In this document: positions 33,880-45,331 of the stretch, piece after piece
How positions within the stretch are numbered: position 1 is the first letter of the stretch
Layout of the letters: each line of letters opens with the position of its first letter
Source: Rhipicephalus microplus
Taxonomy: Eukaryota; Arthropoda; Arachnida; Ixodida; Ixodidae
DNA: 64,000 nucleotides
Assembly: GCF_043290135.1 (NCBI RefSeq)
Contig: NC_134707.1
Span: 69,555,906 to 69,619,905 of the forward strand
Direction of reading: 5' to 3'
Translations under genes and position numbers: made by a program
Notes under the pieces: model-generated
What the model was told of the DNA's origin: nothing
The model's input: the letters and a program-made list of their open reading frames with translations, nothing else
Database searches by the model: none

Positions 33880-36800
33880 GAAGGGCGCTTTTCACCCGAG
33901 GTTCCCTTAATGTGCTAGCTGATTCATTTCAATAATTATGAATTTATTTAACCATACTGCTAACCCTCTCTTGAGGGTTGTCACAGCAATGGCACAATGA
34001 ATAACTTCAAGCATAAACATACAACAATGGCCAACTAACAAGCAAATTTATATTTGACATATTACCTCTCTAAAAATACCGAAAAAATTATGTATACATC
34101 ATTTGCTTGCACAGCTTTCTGCGGTAAACTATGTAAATAGAATTGAGCTTAGATGGGAGAAGACAATGGGGCATATACCACATGAAGGCTAAGGGGTCGG
34201 GAAGACAAAAAAATACTATTTAGTATTGACGGCTTTCATCCGTTCCTCTTGAGGCAAATGCAGCTCAGACTTCAAAAGAACAGACAAAAAGTTTCTCTTA
34301 ACAGGCTTCAAAAATGGTGCGCTGGTTTTGCTTTATGATGATCAAGCAACTACCTCGAGATGTGCCTTTCACCCTTTTAAAACCGTAGCAACAGCAGCGA
34401 TAGAACCACGAGTCTTGATGCAATATCAATATATGCCTGTGACGATCGCCTCTACAGCTTTTCTAATACACGTATAGTCAAACATTTATAGAAAAAAAGT
34501 AGGGTACAAGGGATTAACACTTGTCAACACCGTTGGACTTGCGCTGTGATCTGCATTGAATCTTTTCCATTCGAGCTGAATTGTATTACCGCTATGTGTA
34601 TGCTAATCCAACGCGATAACCTACGAAAGATACTCAAATAAGCAAGAACAGCTTCAAACAGGCAAAACTTAATCCTTAGCACCTTGTTTAGCGGCTGGAA
34701 CCCAGGCATTTGCAGTACTCGTCCATCTTTTTTTATTTTATAGGCAAAAATGCATAGAATATTCATTCGTTACGTGCCTTGTGATTTCAAGTAGATATAG
34801 ATGTTTTTGGTTGAAATGCCAACCTGTGACTTGCAAGCAGCATATACCCCTACCAAGTTTTGCTGGCCAATTGAAACCATGTTATAATGTACACCACCTT
34901 ACTGTCTCAGCTGTAGTTCTAGTAGAGTCTGATATTTCATTATTCACTCTGAAAACTACGTGTTCAATCTGTATGCTGTGAAGATTAGTGACCAACAGCG
35001 GCTGAGAAATGTTTTGGTCGCTGTAATTTTTTGTCTATCATACCTAAAGCAGAAAAAGTAATGCTATACTTGAGTCTGTCATATAGGCATGGCGGTAATT
35101 GAATGAAAAGAAAAAAGAAACAAATTTAGCCATCAATTTTAGATGGGAGATAGGCCAGTTACATTTGCACTTAATTTACGATTGTCTTAAAGACTGAAAA
35201 TTTTTGGGAGGCCAAGAAATTGGTTCAAATTAAACGTGTGGCATCTATGGAAGACTATAAATATGATTGTTTTTTCTTCATCCTCTTTGTGTCTGAATCA
35301 GTCAAGCGGGTGGAGACGTCCATTCATTCCTTCAATGATTCATTCATACATTCAATACGTTCTCATTATGTATAGTACAATGCTATGAGGGTAACGGCAA
35401 TACACTGCAGAAATGGTAGAACTGACTTACTTTGCAGCAACAACAACGGCAATGATAAAATTAACAATAACAATAATGATAACTGTGAACCTAATAATAA
35501 TAGTTGTCGTTTCACGGGGGAAAACCCTAGATATGAGTGTAAGGCAGGCCAAACAAGACTTTTTGTGAGTGTAATGTAACCAAATTATACTCGTTCTGTT
35601 TTATTTCTTCTCGCGAAAGAGGGGGGCTTCGAAAATTTCGCCAGATAATAGAACTTACGTGAAGTCACATTGTGAAGTGAGTACGCAGACATCTAGCATT
35701 TCACTGCCTTTGATATGCAACCGATACGGCTTCGAGCTTTCCAGTCAGCATCCGGACACCTTAACCGCGACCGACAGCTATTACAATACATTCCGATCCA
35801 GTACAAAGCGAGCACTGCTTGCACATGCGATGACGAGCACCTGTTCCATCGGGTGGGTGCCCAAGCGACCTGGCGTCCTGTCCCCCCTCCACCCCTAAAA
35901 AATTGCACTGAAGGGTGTTCTAGCGAAGAGTAACAAAAGTAGCTCTCTTTTTTTCAAGGCTTTCAACGATTCTCTGGCCAAGAACCTGTCCGTTTCCTAA
36001 AAATACAGTTCTTATGCGTATATATTTTACAGTCAAAGAACTACGTCCACAAGAGTCTGAGGTCCTTTTTTATTTTCGCTTTATGACCACATATAGCATA
36101 TATTTGTCTATTGTAGGACTACTATTTAGTCATTTGAATTTTGTATGGCTGCATAATTAGCACGACTGAGTAGTTAGTATCGCGGTAAAATCACAGTGAT
36201 ACTGTTGAGTATCAGTACCTCTCTATCAAGACGCATTTGAAGCAGGTGTTTTTATTGAAAATTAGTTCTGCGGAAATTTTCGTGGCATCATACGACAAAC
36301 GGGTGGTTGTCTTCTATCGCTCTCTTAAGGTGTTTGTATCTCAGTAAAGAAATATTTCGACAATTTGTTGCTTTTATCACAGTACTGGCTATTTCGCTGG
36401 TATGTCATTACTTTCATTTTATTTGCCGAAAGGAGCCGTCGTGTCTTTAGGAAAAAAAAAAGATGATTTTTCTATGCTATGCAGAGCGAATGGGCTTTCT
36501 GGTCGGTTACACAGGTTAGGTAGCAGAACGCCTTCGAAGTTCAAAGAATGGCCCGTATGGTTAAGCGTCCAAGAAAGCTCTCGCTATAGGATCGCGAGTC
36601 AGTGTTGCTGAGTGCCTCCGATGAAAGTCGCCATGTCTAAAATAAGGTGAAGCACCCCTTATTTATTTATTTTTCGGTGGAAAGCGTTCCGTGAGTTCAC
36701 AGGTGTTGCTTTGAGGCCATATCTACGTTATCGAGACGGCAGCCTAATCAAGTAGGTGTGGTTGGGTAAGCGCAGTTTACGCAGCAATCTTCTCAGCAAA

Positions 36801-38025
36801 ATATATGCAGTGTGTAAACCACTGTAATTAAATACACTCTTTTCTCAATTAAATGGTGTTCATCAGTAATTGTTAACATTTTACGGAGCATTAGCATCCC
36901 TGTAATAAACATGTATATCGGTATCTCTATTCCTGTAATTGTAATCCTAAATCTTCTTACCTGTTATGTCCAAAGTATCTCTGAAATATTCTGTTAGCTC
37001 CAAGATAAATGTATCTCAATCCCTGTGTTTAATGCTTCGAACGCATTCCTTTCGATATCTGTACACCAAAATACTTTCCTATCTGTGCTCAGCTCTGGTA
37101 TTCCGTCACCTTGAAAAAGCCCATACACGCATTACCTGCACGTACAACATGCAATACAAACACAGGGAGGCATTAAGCGTATTATACGGTAACGCGTGTT
37201 AGTAAAAACCGCACTAGAACTCCTTTCAGAGAGCGACTGTCGGTTTTCTTTTTGTCCTCTTCCTGAGCTCTTTGTAGTACACAATCCCTCTTTATTTTGC
37301 TGGATTTATTAGGTCGGTGAAAAAGCGGTGTGCTCGAAGTTTTCGTGCTTTTTTCATCCAAAACTGACACACGCGATGGCTTCCCCATCGGGCCGGCGTG
37401 TGCAATTCATGTTTACATAGCGCGCCGTCGACGGGGTTCTGAAAAGAGGATATATTAAGCGGACGTGATCAGTTCACACAGTCTCGGCCCTTTTCTCCGT
37501 CGTCGGCCGCCTTCAGCCCGAATGAAAAGAAAACGTACAGACCAAGCTGCTGCCCTTTGGCGTATGCGGGGATCGGCGAACAACAAGCTATCGTGTTTGT
37601 GTTGGCTCTACCACCGTCCGCGTCTACTTTCTCTCGAAATTTTTGCGTCCCTCTTATTTCGGCTTTACTTTTTAGGATAATTGATACCCCCCCCCCACCC
37701 CAAACAAATGCCACGCGCAGGCGGCGCAGACTAACACTCAATTTTCTTGTACTAGACTCTGGGAGCAGCAAAAAAAAATAATAAACGAGTTGGGGATATG
37801 CGGTTATATCCACAGTTTATAGGAAGAACATTCTTTTGATCATTGAGCGAATGCTTCGGGGCTGCAATAACTACACACGGAGGGTTTTTCTTACAACTCT
37901 GTGTACAGCTCCCGCAAAGGAAGTCCACGGATTCTGAAGTGAAATCCATAGACCTCTTTTCCTGTTAGAGCAACCAGCCACCGCAGGTTACAGATACGTA
38001 CGAGGTTATTGTACTACTCATTTCT
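33880..38025. other. long stretch without a recognisable gene
   Basis: AT-rich, with (AAT)-rich sequence around 35440-35510. An open frame at 35715-35933 has no similarity I know. A promoter-like site at 37451 is listed separately. Confidence 0.5.
37451..37552 (+). promoter_or_regulatory. possible TATA-type promoter with short leader (weak)
   Basis: TATATTAA at 37451-37458 is followed 12 bases later by GATCAGTTC, which contains the arthropod initiator core TCAGT. The spacing is slightly tight. About 60 bases on, a frame opens with MKRKRTDQAAALWRMRGSAN (from 37522). No downstream exon could be linked. Confidence 0.25.
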
Positions 38026-38030
38026 TTCAC

Positions 38031-38205
38031 AGCTGCGGTGGCTGTATTTCCAATGGAGGCGAAAACGCTGTAGGCCCATGTGCTCATGCAGATTTGAATG
38101 CACGTTAAAGAACACCAGGTGGTCGAAGTTTCCGGAGTCCTGCACTACGGTGTCTATCATATACATATGATGATTTTGAAACCTTAGACGCCAAATATCA
38201 ATCAT
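38031..38205 (+). mobile_element. Ruka SINE, 5'-truncated
   Basis: It lacks the tRNA-like head and starts within GCTGCGGTGGCTGTATTTCC. It keeps AATGGAGGCGAAAACGCTGT, TGCACGTTAAAGAACACCA, TTTCCGGAGTCCTGCACTAC and a diverged 3' end. Confidence 0.82.
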
Positions 38206-38209
38206 ATCA

Positions 38210-39850
38210 GTCATTACTACCCATTTATTTAGTCACATATCTTCGCGAAGCATAAAGTTGCGATACTAGTACCGACCGTTTTGTTCCCTGCCTGTCCTCA
38301 CACATCGGCATTCTTGTAGCCTCCATTCAGGCCAAGGTCACAGCGCACGCATCCTTAGCTATGCCGTATACAGCGTAGTTACTACGGTTCCAAATTCGAA
38401 AAGTCATTCAGCCTAGATAGGTGCGCTAGCTAATTAAGCGGCCGGTCGATGGTGCTAAGTAAAATATTCTTCCCTTACGGCTGTTCATTACGAATAAGTG
38501 GACGACAATTTCTCCTCGGTCACGTATCTCTCCGACAGAATAATGACACACGTTTTAAGAAGTCTACCCTTGTGCAACGTGTGTTGAGGACTAATTTTCA
38601 ATGTCTTCGGGGCAGCTCTTTAGCATTTTCAATTGATTTAGCCCTTCTAGTTCACTCTTTCTACCCAAACGCCGTAATGAGAGAACTATCTTCCGGTGTA
38701 TCGATTAAGCTATAGCAAATTTTTCAATACTAGTGATTGCTGAACTTGCTCACAATTTTTTTTTCCTTAAGAGCTTTCAATATTTAATGCTCGATGGCAA
38801 GAGGTGTGTAGACGCAGTTGCAATGTATATTTGCTGCGTAAAATAAATTAATGCTGCTCGAACGGTTGGAAGAAAAGGCAGATTTATTCTGTCTTGGTGC
38901 AACCGTTACCGTCTACAAGTACAGCAGTCTACTGCGTAAAATTTAGAGTTGCATGATAGGCCTTTTTGTGGTTCTTTTTAACGGATCAAGAGAGTGGGTA
39001 GCACGTGCTTGGGTTTTGTTCAAATTAAAACATTAAATACTTATTAGGCAATAGTACCGCTCTCAACAGTTGGGCGAGTACTGATGTTTTACGAAACTTT
39101 ATTTGCTAAGTGGCGCACAGAAACTACGGATACCCAATTGATTTGGTTGTAACTTATGTGGCAAAGCGAGAATTGATTTCGTTGCCGCTTACGTGGCAAA
39201 GCAAGTCATACTCATCGTATGCAACCCCAATATAAAATCACTGGTATTTATAGAATCGCGTGAATGAATGTGTTGGTGCATATTATTAGGAAAATGATAC
39301 GTCGTTCTTTTAATAATCAGGGGCTTCCCTCATGGTAATGCCGCACAGATTCCACTATGCGCGAAATCTCTTTGATTGTCAACACGAGCAAAGCAGATGG
39401 CTGCATGCATGCCAGCCGTTACCGCCACCCACCGGGCACGTCTTATGAGCCTCGATATAATCAGTTACGTTTTTTTATAAACTTCTTTCTTCTTTGAAAA
39501 GTGATGGATGCTGAATGATATTCTCCCATTTATAACACTCTCGGGATAATATAGGATGGATGTTCTTTCTGGTATGAATTTAGAGTGCCCTCGTCAAACC
39601 CCAGCAATAGTGACATTGCTACGACTGCGCCAAGCTAAACGTCAAACGCAGTTGGCGTTGCTCCAGCACTTAGCTAAGCTATTTAGCAGTGTCGTAATCT
39701 TCACTGAAGTTTCAGGGGTGAAGTCATTGCACGCCGCGAAATGTCCCTTCATTCAGTATTCTCTGCCCGGCGTCTACAGCAGATGTACATAGTAACCCGA
39801 AACATCTGTGAAAAACTAAACAAAGCAAGGCAAACAAACAAACAAACAAA
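38210..39850. other. AT-rich stretch without a recognisable gene
   Basis: One open frame (39556-39792, 78 codons, starting MDVLSGMNLECPRQ) is unsupported. Nothing else seen. Confidence 0.45.
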
Positions 39851-39856
39851 GAAACT

Positions 39857-40060
39857 GTTGCGGTGGTCTAGTGGTTAGGGCACTCGACTGCTAACGCAAA
39901 GATCTCGGGGTCGAATATTGGCTGCGGCCGCTGCATTTTCGATGGAGGTAAAACCTTTATAGGCCCGGGTGATTTGGGTCCATGTTAAAAAAACTCCAAG
40001 GGGCCGAAATTTCCGGACGCCTCTACTACGGCGTCTCTCATAATTATACGGTAATTCTGG
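39857..40060 (+). mobile_element. Ruka SINE, diverged, full length
   Basis: A box GGTGGTCTAGTGGTTAGGG and B box remnant GGGGTCGAATATT in the head, then GATGGAGGTAAAACC, AAATTTCCGGACGCCTCTAC and GGCGTCTCTCATAATTATAC. A (TTA)n tract follows at about 40089-40127. Confidence 0.82.
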
Positions 40061-40088
40061 AATTAGTACTATTATCAAGAATAATGAT

Positions 40089-40093
40089 GTATT

Positions 40094-40127
<34 letters not shown>
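40089..40127. repeat. (TTA)n microsatellite, imperfect
   Basis: ATT units with one AGT interruption, about 50 bp before the LTR element. Confidence 0.9.
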
Positions 40128-40128
<1 letters not shown>

Positions 40129-40186
40129 GTGGAAAAGTTTATCGTGTGGCTGTCAACCAGAACAAACAGAATAGAAGGCGTGTGCC

Positions 40187-41336
40187 TGTCACAAGTCCCG
40201 TTAATTAGGGAGGCGATCGCCGGGCTAATTCCAAGGGCCGAAGTATCGGCCCCCCGAACCGCACCACGAAAGCGTGGACAATTTAGAAGTGGTCCTTTTT
40301 GGCGCGCCAGCGGACGCCGGCTGTGGCCCAAAGAACAAGTCAGAGCCGAGAGTTGATAAACAAACAAAATTATATTCTCAATAATGGCAGATCATAAACA
40401 ATACACAAGTATGCACACTCCACAATAGTTGAGTACAATATGACACCAATCAAACAACGCACTACACAGTACAATCAGCCACACTCGAAACAACGGACAC
40501 AGACAACGATACGCACTACAATGCAGTCGCATGCATTGAACAACCAAGACCCTTAAAGACTAAAGAGATAGAAAACCTATCCAGTCCAAAGTTCTTTGAA
40601 CAAAAGTCTGGATGATACTCTTCCCAGAATCACTCACTCAAAGTCCCGCGTTGTTGTCGTTCCGCAGCCCCCGAAGTTTCTCTTCCAGGTAACCTCGCCG
40701 AAGTTTCTCTTCCAGGAAACCTCGCGTGTTCAAGTGGCCACTCTCCAAGCTTCAAACTTCTTCGCCGGAAACACGTCGGCTTCACACACGCAGCTGTTGC
40801 CACGCGTCTTCGCTCGATAGCGGTAAACACACGCTCTTGCCTGTAGCTCGAGTCGTCACCCCTCAGGTGGAAATCATCTCCTTCTCCTGCTTTGTCTCCA
40901 CGGACAGAACCCTCGCCGACTACACGGCGGAATCCCTACGCGCTCTGGCGCTAACTTCCGTCTTCTCCTGATCTCTCACCTCGGCTGCTCGATTAAATAC
41001 GCTCCGCGCGAGATTCCAGAAAGTTCTCGTCATTTCGTCGGCGCGATACGCAGCGAAGGCTGGGGAAAGGTCGAGACGATACGAGGGCCGTCCCCGACGG
41101 GTGACTCAACCCGGCACCACCACGCCTCTTTCCTTCTAGAAATTTCGAGTGCTTGCTCGGCCGCCGATGTGGGGTGAGGAGGTTCGTCGGCGAAGCCACG
41201 CTTCCGAGAGGAGAGGGAGCGTGCCCGGGGAGCTTGTTTTCTTTTTTCTCTTTTTCTTTTCACCTCGCGGCGTCACTCCGGCGTTTCATCGCGGGAATTT
41301 GGCGGCGCGCCCTTTTTGAGCGCTCGTTCTGTGACA
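40187..41336 (-). repeat. LTR, 3' copy of element A
   Basis: 1150 bp, TG..CA ends. Minus-strand TATTTAA (complement TTAAATA at 40993-40999) is the best TATA candidate. Open frames inside it are shared by all LTR copies but look like by-products of GC-rich U3/R sequence. The LTR contains a duplicated GAAGTTTCTCTTCCAGG block (about 40673 and 40700) that is single in the B LTRs. Confidence 0.93.
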
Positions 41337-41354
41337 CTGCCCCCCACTTTAAGA
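41337..41354 (-). other. polypurine tract of element A
   Basis: On the minus strand CTTAAAGTGGGGGGCAG abuts the LTR start TGTCACAGAACG. This is the position where plus-strand DNA synthesis is primed. Confidence 0.85.
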
Positions 41355-41728
41355 ATATTATCTCATAATATTCAAAACCACACAAACGAGCGCGAACAGA
41401 CACCACACACTCTCACAGACGGTAGCATAATCCATCGCTCATGACACTTCACATTCACAATATATCGCTCAATACAATTGTACATTGTAATTCAATTTCA
41501 CAACACATCAAATATAGCCACAGGTACACGAATGCAACACTCCATCACATATTCCAAATAATACAAATTACAAAGTTCTCTCATTACAACAAATATACAA
41601 TACTCTACATCACATCACCGTAACAAACATTTTGACTCACTCGACATACAGTTGAGGCACAGGAAAACAATCACAATAACTTAACATATAGCACTTAACT
41701 ATAACACATTCCAAATCGACTTCAACAC

Positions 41729-43971
41729 CTATCCGGTGCATTTCGAGCAGCGCTTGCGCCCTTTCTTGCGGTACTCTCTCGATCTCTTCTTATTGTTTTT
41801 GCTCGTTTTGTTCCGGCGAGCCCCTTCCAACGACGGTATCTGAGGCGGCGTCTCAGCCATCGTTGTCACTTCCGGCACATCTAACGGGTCTTGACGCTCA
41901 ACCGATCCTGCCCGGTTACTCACCCGCTTGTTCACGTCCCGACATTTGGCCTGGCTGGCCAACTCCGTCACCTTTACACTGTCGGTCAGTTGAGGTCGTG
42001 CCGACGTAAGTCCAGCTGCTCGGCCCGTGAACTCATTCAACACGATCATCATCTCATTCACTGTCTCTTGCGCCGCGGCTTCACCATGGGCTCTAGTGAG
42101 ATCCGTCACTGGATGCTCCTCCACTGTATCTCGCGGTCGCTGGGTTGGCGAGGGCTCCATCTTCTGGTCTTCTCCCAATCGTTCTGGATCTTTCGGTCCT
42201 CGCGCCCCGTCGATGTTTCCGATGACGAGGTCGAACAGGGGGGTCGTCATGCATAGAGCAGTAACCTTTCCACTGAAGTACGGGGTTTCAACCTCAATTT
42301 CTGCTTCGGAAAGCATCCGAGCGGTACGGTCAATTAGGCAAACTGGTTTAGTTTTGCCTGTTAACTCACCTTCCCGTACCAAATTTCTCCGCACGATAAC
42401 AGTGGAGCTACCGGTGTCTCTTAACACCGTAACCTTCTTGCCCGCAACTTTTCCAGGCAGCGTTTGCATTCCTTTCGCAACACCGGTTGACTGTTTTGAC
42501 ATTACAGCACCCACAATAGGAATTTTCTCCCCATTTTTCAACTCTACGAATCCGTCGGTGATGGCATTATTACCGGATTTCGGTGCCGCTTGCACACAGG
42601 ATACCTGGTGAGTTTGACTCGCTCCGTTTTGACATGCGTCTGCTTTGTGCCCAGTCTGTCCACACTTAAAACATTTTACTACCGTAGGGCTCGTAAAGTT
42701 AGCACGACAGTTGCTCGCGCGATGACCCACTCGGTTACACAGGAAACATCGCGGAACACTCTCCGGTGCACGCTTCTTTGGTTCGGGTGCCGTAATTTTT
42801 GAGTCTTCGGGACACTCTTTCTTGACCTTGGCGAAATTAGTTCCACCTTGTGCTTCCAAGAATTGACCAGCCAATTCAAGCATTCCTTCAAGTGACTCAG
42901 CCTTCCTCTCTTTCAAGTACAGCGACAAGCTTGGGTGGCAACTAGTAAGAAATTGTTCTCTAATTAGGAGCTCTCTAAGTTCATCGTACTCCTGCGCTGT
43001 CCCTGAAAGTTCAATCCATCTGTCGAAATAATAGCAAAGTCAGGCGGCATACTGCGTAGCCGTCTCCCCATCAGCTGGCTTTCCTGTCCGAAATCTGTCC
43101 CGGAATCCTTCCACAGTAAATCTAAATCGCTTCAGCAAAGCAGCTTTCACCTTTGCATAGTTGGCTGCATCAGTCGGCGTCAGCCTACCGTACACACTGA
43201 GCGCTTCACCACTCAAGCAATTACTCAACGAAGTTGCCCATTGATGTTGCGGCCAATTCTGGCTCCTTGCAATCGTCTCATATCTGTGAAGGTACGCGTC
43301 AAGGCCGTCCTTCCTTTCATCAAACGCTACGAGCAGCTTGCTTGGGTTCAAGCGGAAGCCATGATCTTTCCGTTCGCTGCTTTCAACTCTAACTTGGACG
43401 GTAGTCTCACTTCGCTGTTGCAAACGGAGCCGCTCGAGTTCCATTTCGTGCTGCCGCTGCCGTTCCCTTTCAGCCGTCTCCGCTTCTCTTTCTTCTCTCG
43501 CCCTTTCGGCTGCCAACTTATCTCTCTCCAGCTCCAACTTCAATTGCTGCTCTCTTTCTTCCTTCAGCTGTCGCTCTTTTGCCTCTCTTTCTTCTTTCAG
43601 CTGTCGCTCCTTTGCTTCTCTTTCTTCTCTCGCCCTTTCAGCGGCCAGCCTTTCTCTCTCCAACTCAGCTACTTTTTCTTTCTTGGCTCTCTCAGCTGAC
43701 AACCTCTCTCGTTCCAACTCAGCTGCTTTTTCTTCTTTGGCCCTTTAAGCTGCCAACATCTCTCGTTCCAACTCAGCTGCTTTTTCTTCCTTGGCTCTTT
43801 CAGCTGCCAACCTCTCTCGTTCCAACTCAGCTGCTTTTTCTTCTTGGCTCTATCAGCTGCCAACCTTTCTCTCTCCACCGCCACTTTCTCCTTCTGGCTT
43901 ACCCATTTCCGTAGTTCGGCGCCAGAAAAACCCATCTTCGCACCAAGAGCTACTAACTTTTCGAGATCCAT
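41729..43971 (-). pseudogene. gag-protease of element A (frameshift and stop)
   Basis: Starts MDLEKLVALGAKMGFSGAEL (ATG complement 43969-43971). A long charged coiled coil built on an 18-residue repeat (AAELERERLAAERAKEEK type) follows; it is frameshifted near 43720-43860. Then come a capsid-like region (SKLLVAFDERKDGLDAYLHR, ALLKRFRF), a SCAN-like helix bundle ending SLYLKERKAESLEGM, knuckles CFLCNRVGHRASNC and CFKCGQTGHKADAC, and a retropepsin with LRDTGSSTVIV and LFDLVIGNIDG. The protein ends in a Lys/Arg-rich tail (RREYRKKGRKR type) and a stop, about 390 bp before the polypurine tract. A CGA-to-TGA stop lies at 43040-43042; element B keeps CGA there. Confidence 0.9.
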
Positions 43972-44149
43972 TGTGTCTCTCAAATGAAGTCTTGTCGCGT
44001 GCAAAAAGAATCTGCCTAAATAAGTCTATCGGAACACTCCCCTGCACTCGTTAACAAGAACACTGAACAACACACAAAATCGTTCCGATAGCGCTATCAA
44101 CACTCGAGGCTCTTTCTCACTACTTTGGACACACTGTGCACCAAAAGGT

Positions 44150-44165
44150 CCTGTCGCGGACGCCA
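44150..44165 (-). other. primer binding site of element A
   Basis: On the minus strand TGGCGTCCGCGACAGG lies 7 bases after the LTR end. TGG start and sequence resemble the tRNA-Arg-type sites of 412/mdg1-like elements; the exact tRNA is a guess. Confidence 0.75.
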
Positions 44166-44172
44166 GATTAAT

Positions 44173-45326
44173 TGTCACAAGTCCTGTTAATTAGGGAGGC
44201 GATCGCCGGGCGAATTCCAAGGGCCGAAGTATTGGCCTTCCGAACCGCACCACGAAAGCGTAGACAATTAGAAGTAGTCCTTTTTGGCGCGCCAGCGGAC
44301 GCCGGCTGTGGCCCAAAGAACAAGTCAGAGCCGAGAGTTGATAAACAAACAAAATTATATTCTCAATAATGGCAGATCATAAACAATACACAAGTATGCA
44401 CACTCCACAATAGTTGAGTACAATATGACACCAATCAAACAACGCACTACACAGTACAATCAGCCACACTAGAAACAACGGACACAGACAACAATACGCA
44501 CTACAATGCAGTCGCATGCATTGAACAACCAAGACCCTTATAGACTAAAGAGATAGAAAACCTATCCAGTCCAAAGTTCTTTGAACAAAAGTCTGGATGA
44601 TACTCTTCCGAGAATCACTCACTCAAAGTTCCGCGTTGTTGTCGTTCCGCAGCCCCCGAAGTTTCTCTTCCAGGTAACCTCGCCGAAGTTTCTCTTCCAG
44701 GAAACCTCGCGTCTTCAATTGGCCACTCTCTAAGCTTCAAACTTCTTCGCCGGAAACACGTCGACTTCACACACGCAGCTGTTGCCACGCGTCTTCGCTC
44801 GATAGCGGTAAACACACACTCTTGCCTGTAGCTCGAGTCGTCACCCCTCAGGTGGAAATCATCTTCTTATCCTGCTTTGTCTCCACGGACAAAACCCTCG
44901 CCGACTACATGGCGGAATCCCTACGCGCTCTGGCGCTAACTTCCATCTTCTCCTGATCTCTCACCTCGGCTGCTCGATTAAATACCCTCCGCGCGAGATT
45001 CCAGAAAGTTCTCGTCATTTCGTCGGCGCGATACGCAGCGAAGGCTGGGGAAAGGTCGAGACGATACGAGGGCCGTCCCCGACGGGTGACTCAACCCGGC
45101 ACCACCACGCCTCTTTCCTTCTAGAAATTTCGAGTGCTTGCTCGGCCACCGATGTGGGGTGAGGAGGTTCGTCGGCGAAGCCACGCTTCCGAGAGGAGAG
45201 GGAGCGTGCCCGGGGAGCTTGTTTTCTGTTTTCTCTTTTTCTTTTGACCTCGCGGCGTCACTCCACTCCGGCGTTTCATCGCGGGAATTCCGCGGCGCGC
45301 CCTTTTTGAGCGCTCGTTCTGTGACA
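44173..45326 (-). repeat. LTR, 5' copy of element A
   Basis: 1154 bp, nearly identical to 40187-41336. The TATA candidate TATTTAA is kept (complement 44978-44984). Minus-strand transcription of gag would start here. Confidence 0.93.
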
Positions 45327-45331
45327 GTGCC

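Larger units (their letters stand above)
40187..45326 (-). mobile_element. Gag-Pro-only LTR retrotransposon, copy A
   Basis: A complete 5.14-kb element. Flanks GTGCC (40182-40186) and GTGCC (45327-45331) form a 5-bp target duplication. Two LTRs of about 1.15 kb both start TGTCAC and end GTGACA (7-bp terminal inverted repeat). The 2.84-kb internal part has a tRNA-type primer site next to the right-hand LTR, a polypurine tract next to the left-hand LTR, and a gag-protease reading frame on the minus strand. No RT, RNase H or integrase motif occurs in any frame of the internal part. It is therefore non-autonomous and was mobilised by enzymes from elsewhere. Confidence 0.93.

Noticed and set aside
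35715..35933. 72-codon frame as a gene
   Set aside because: No recognisable motif, no splice or promoter context, and overlapping frames of similar length on both strands.
36540..36620. tRNA-like SINE head
   Set aside because: GTATGGTTAAGCGTCC and GGATCGCGAGTC vaguely resemble A and B boxes, but the body of the tick SINE does not follow.
40187..45326. Env, RT or integrase reading frames in element A
   Set aside because: I looked for YxDD, HHCC and DDE-type motifs in the internal part on both strands and found none.
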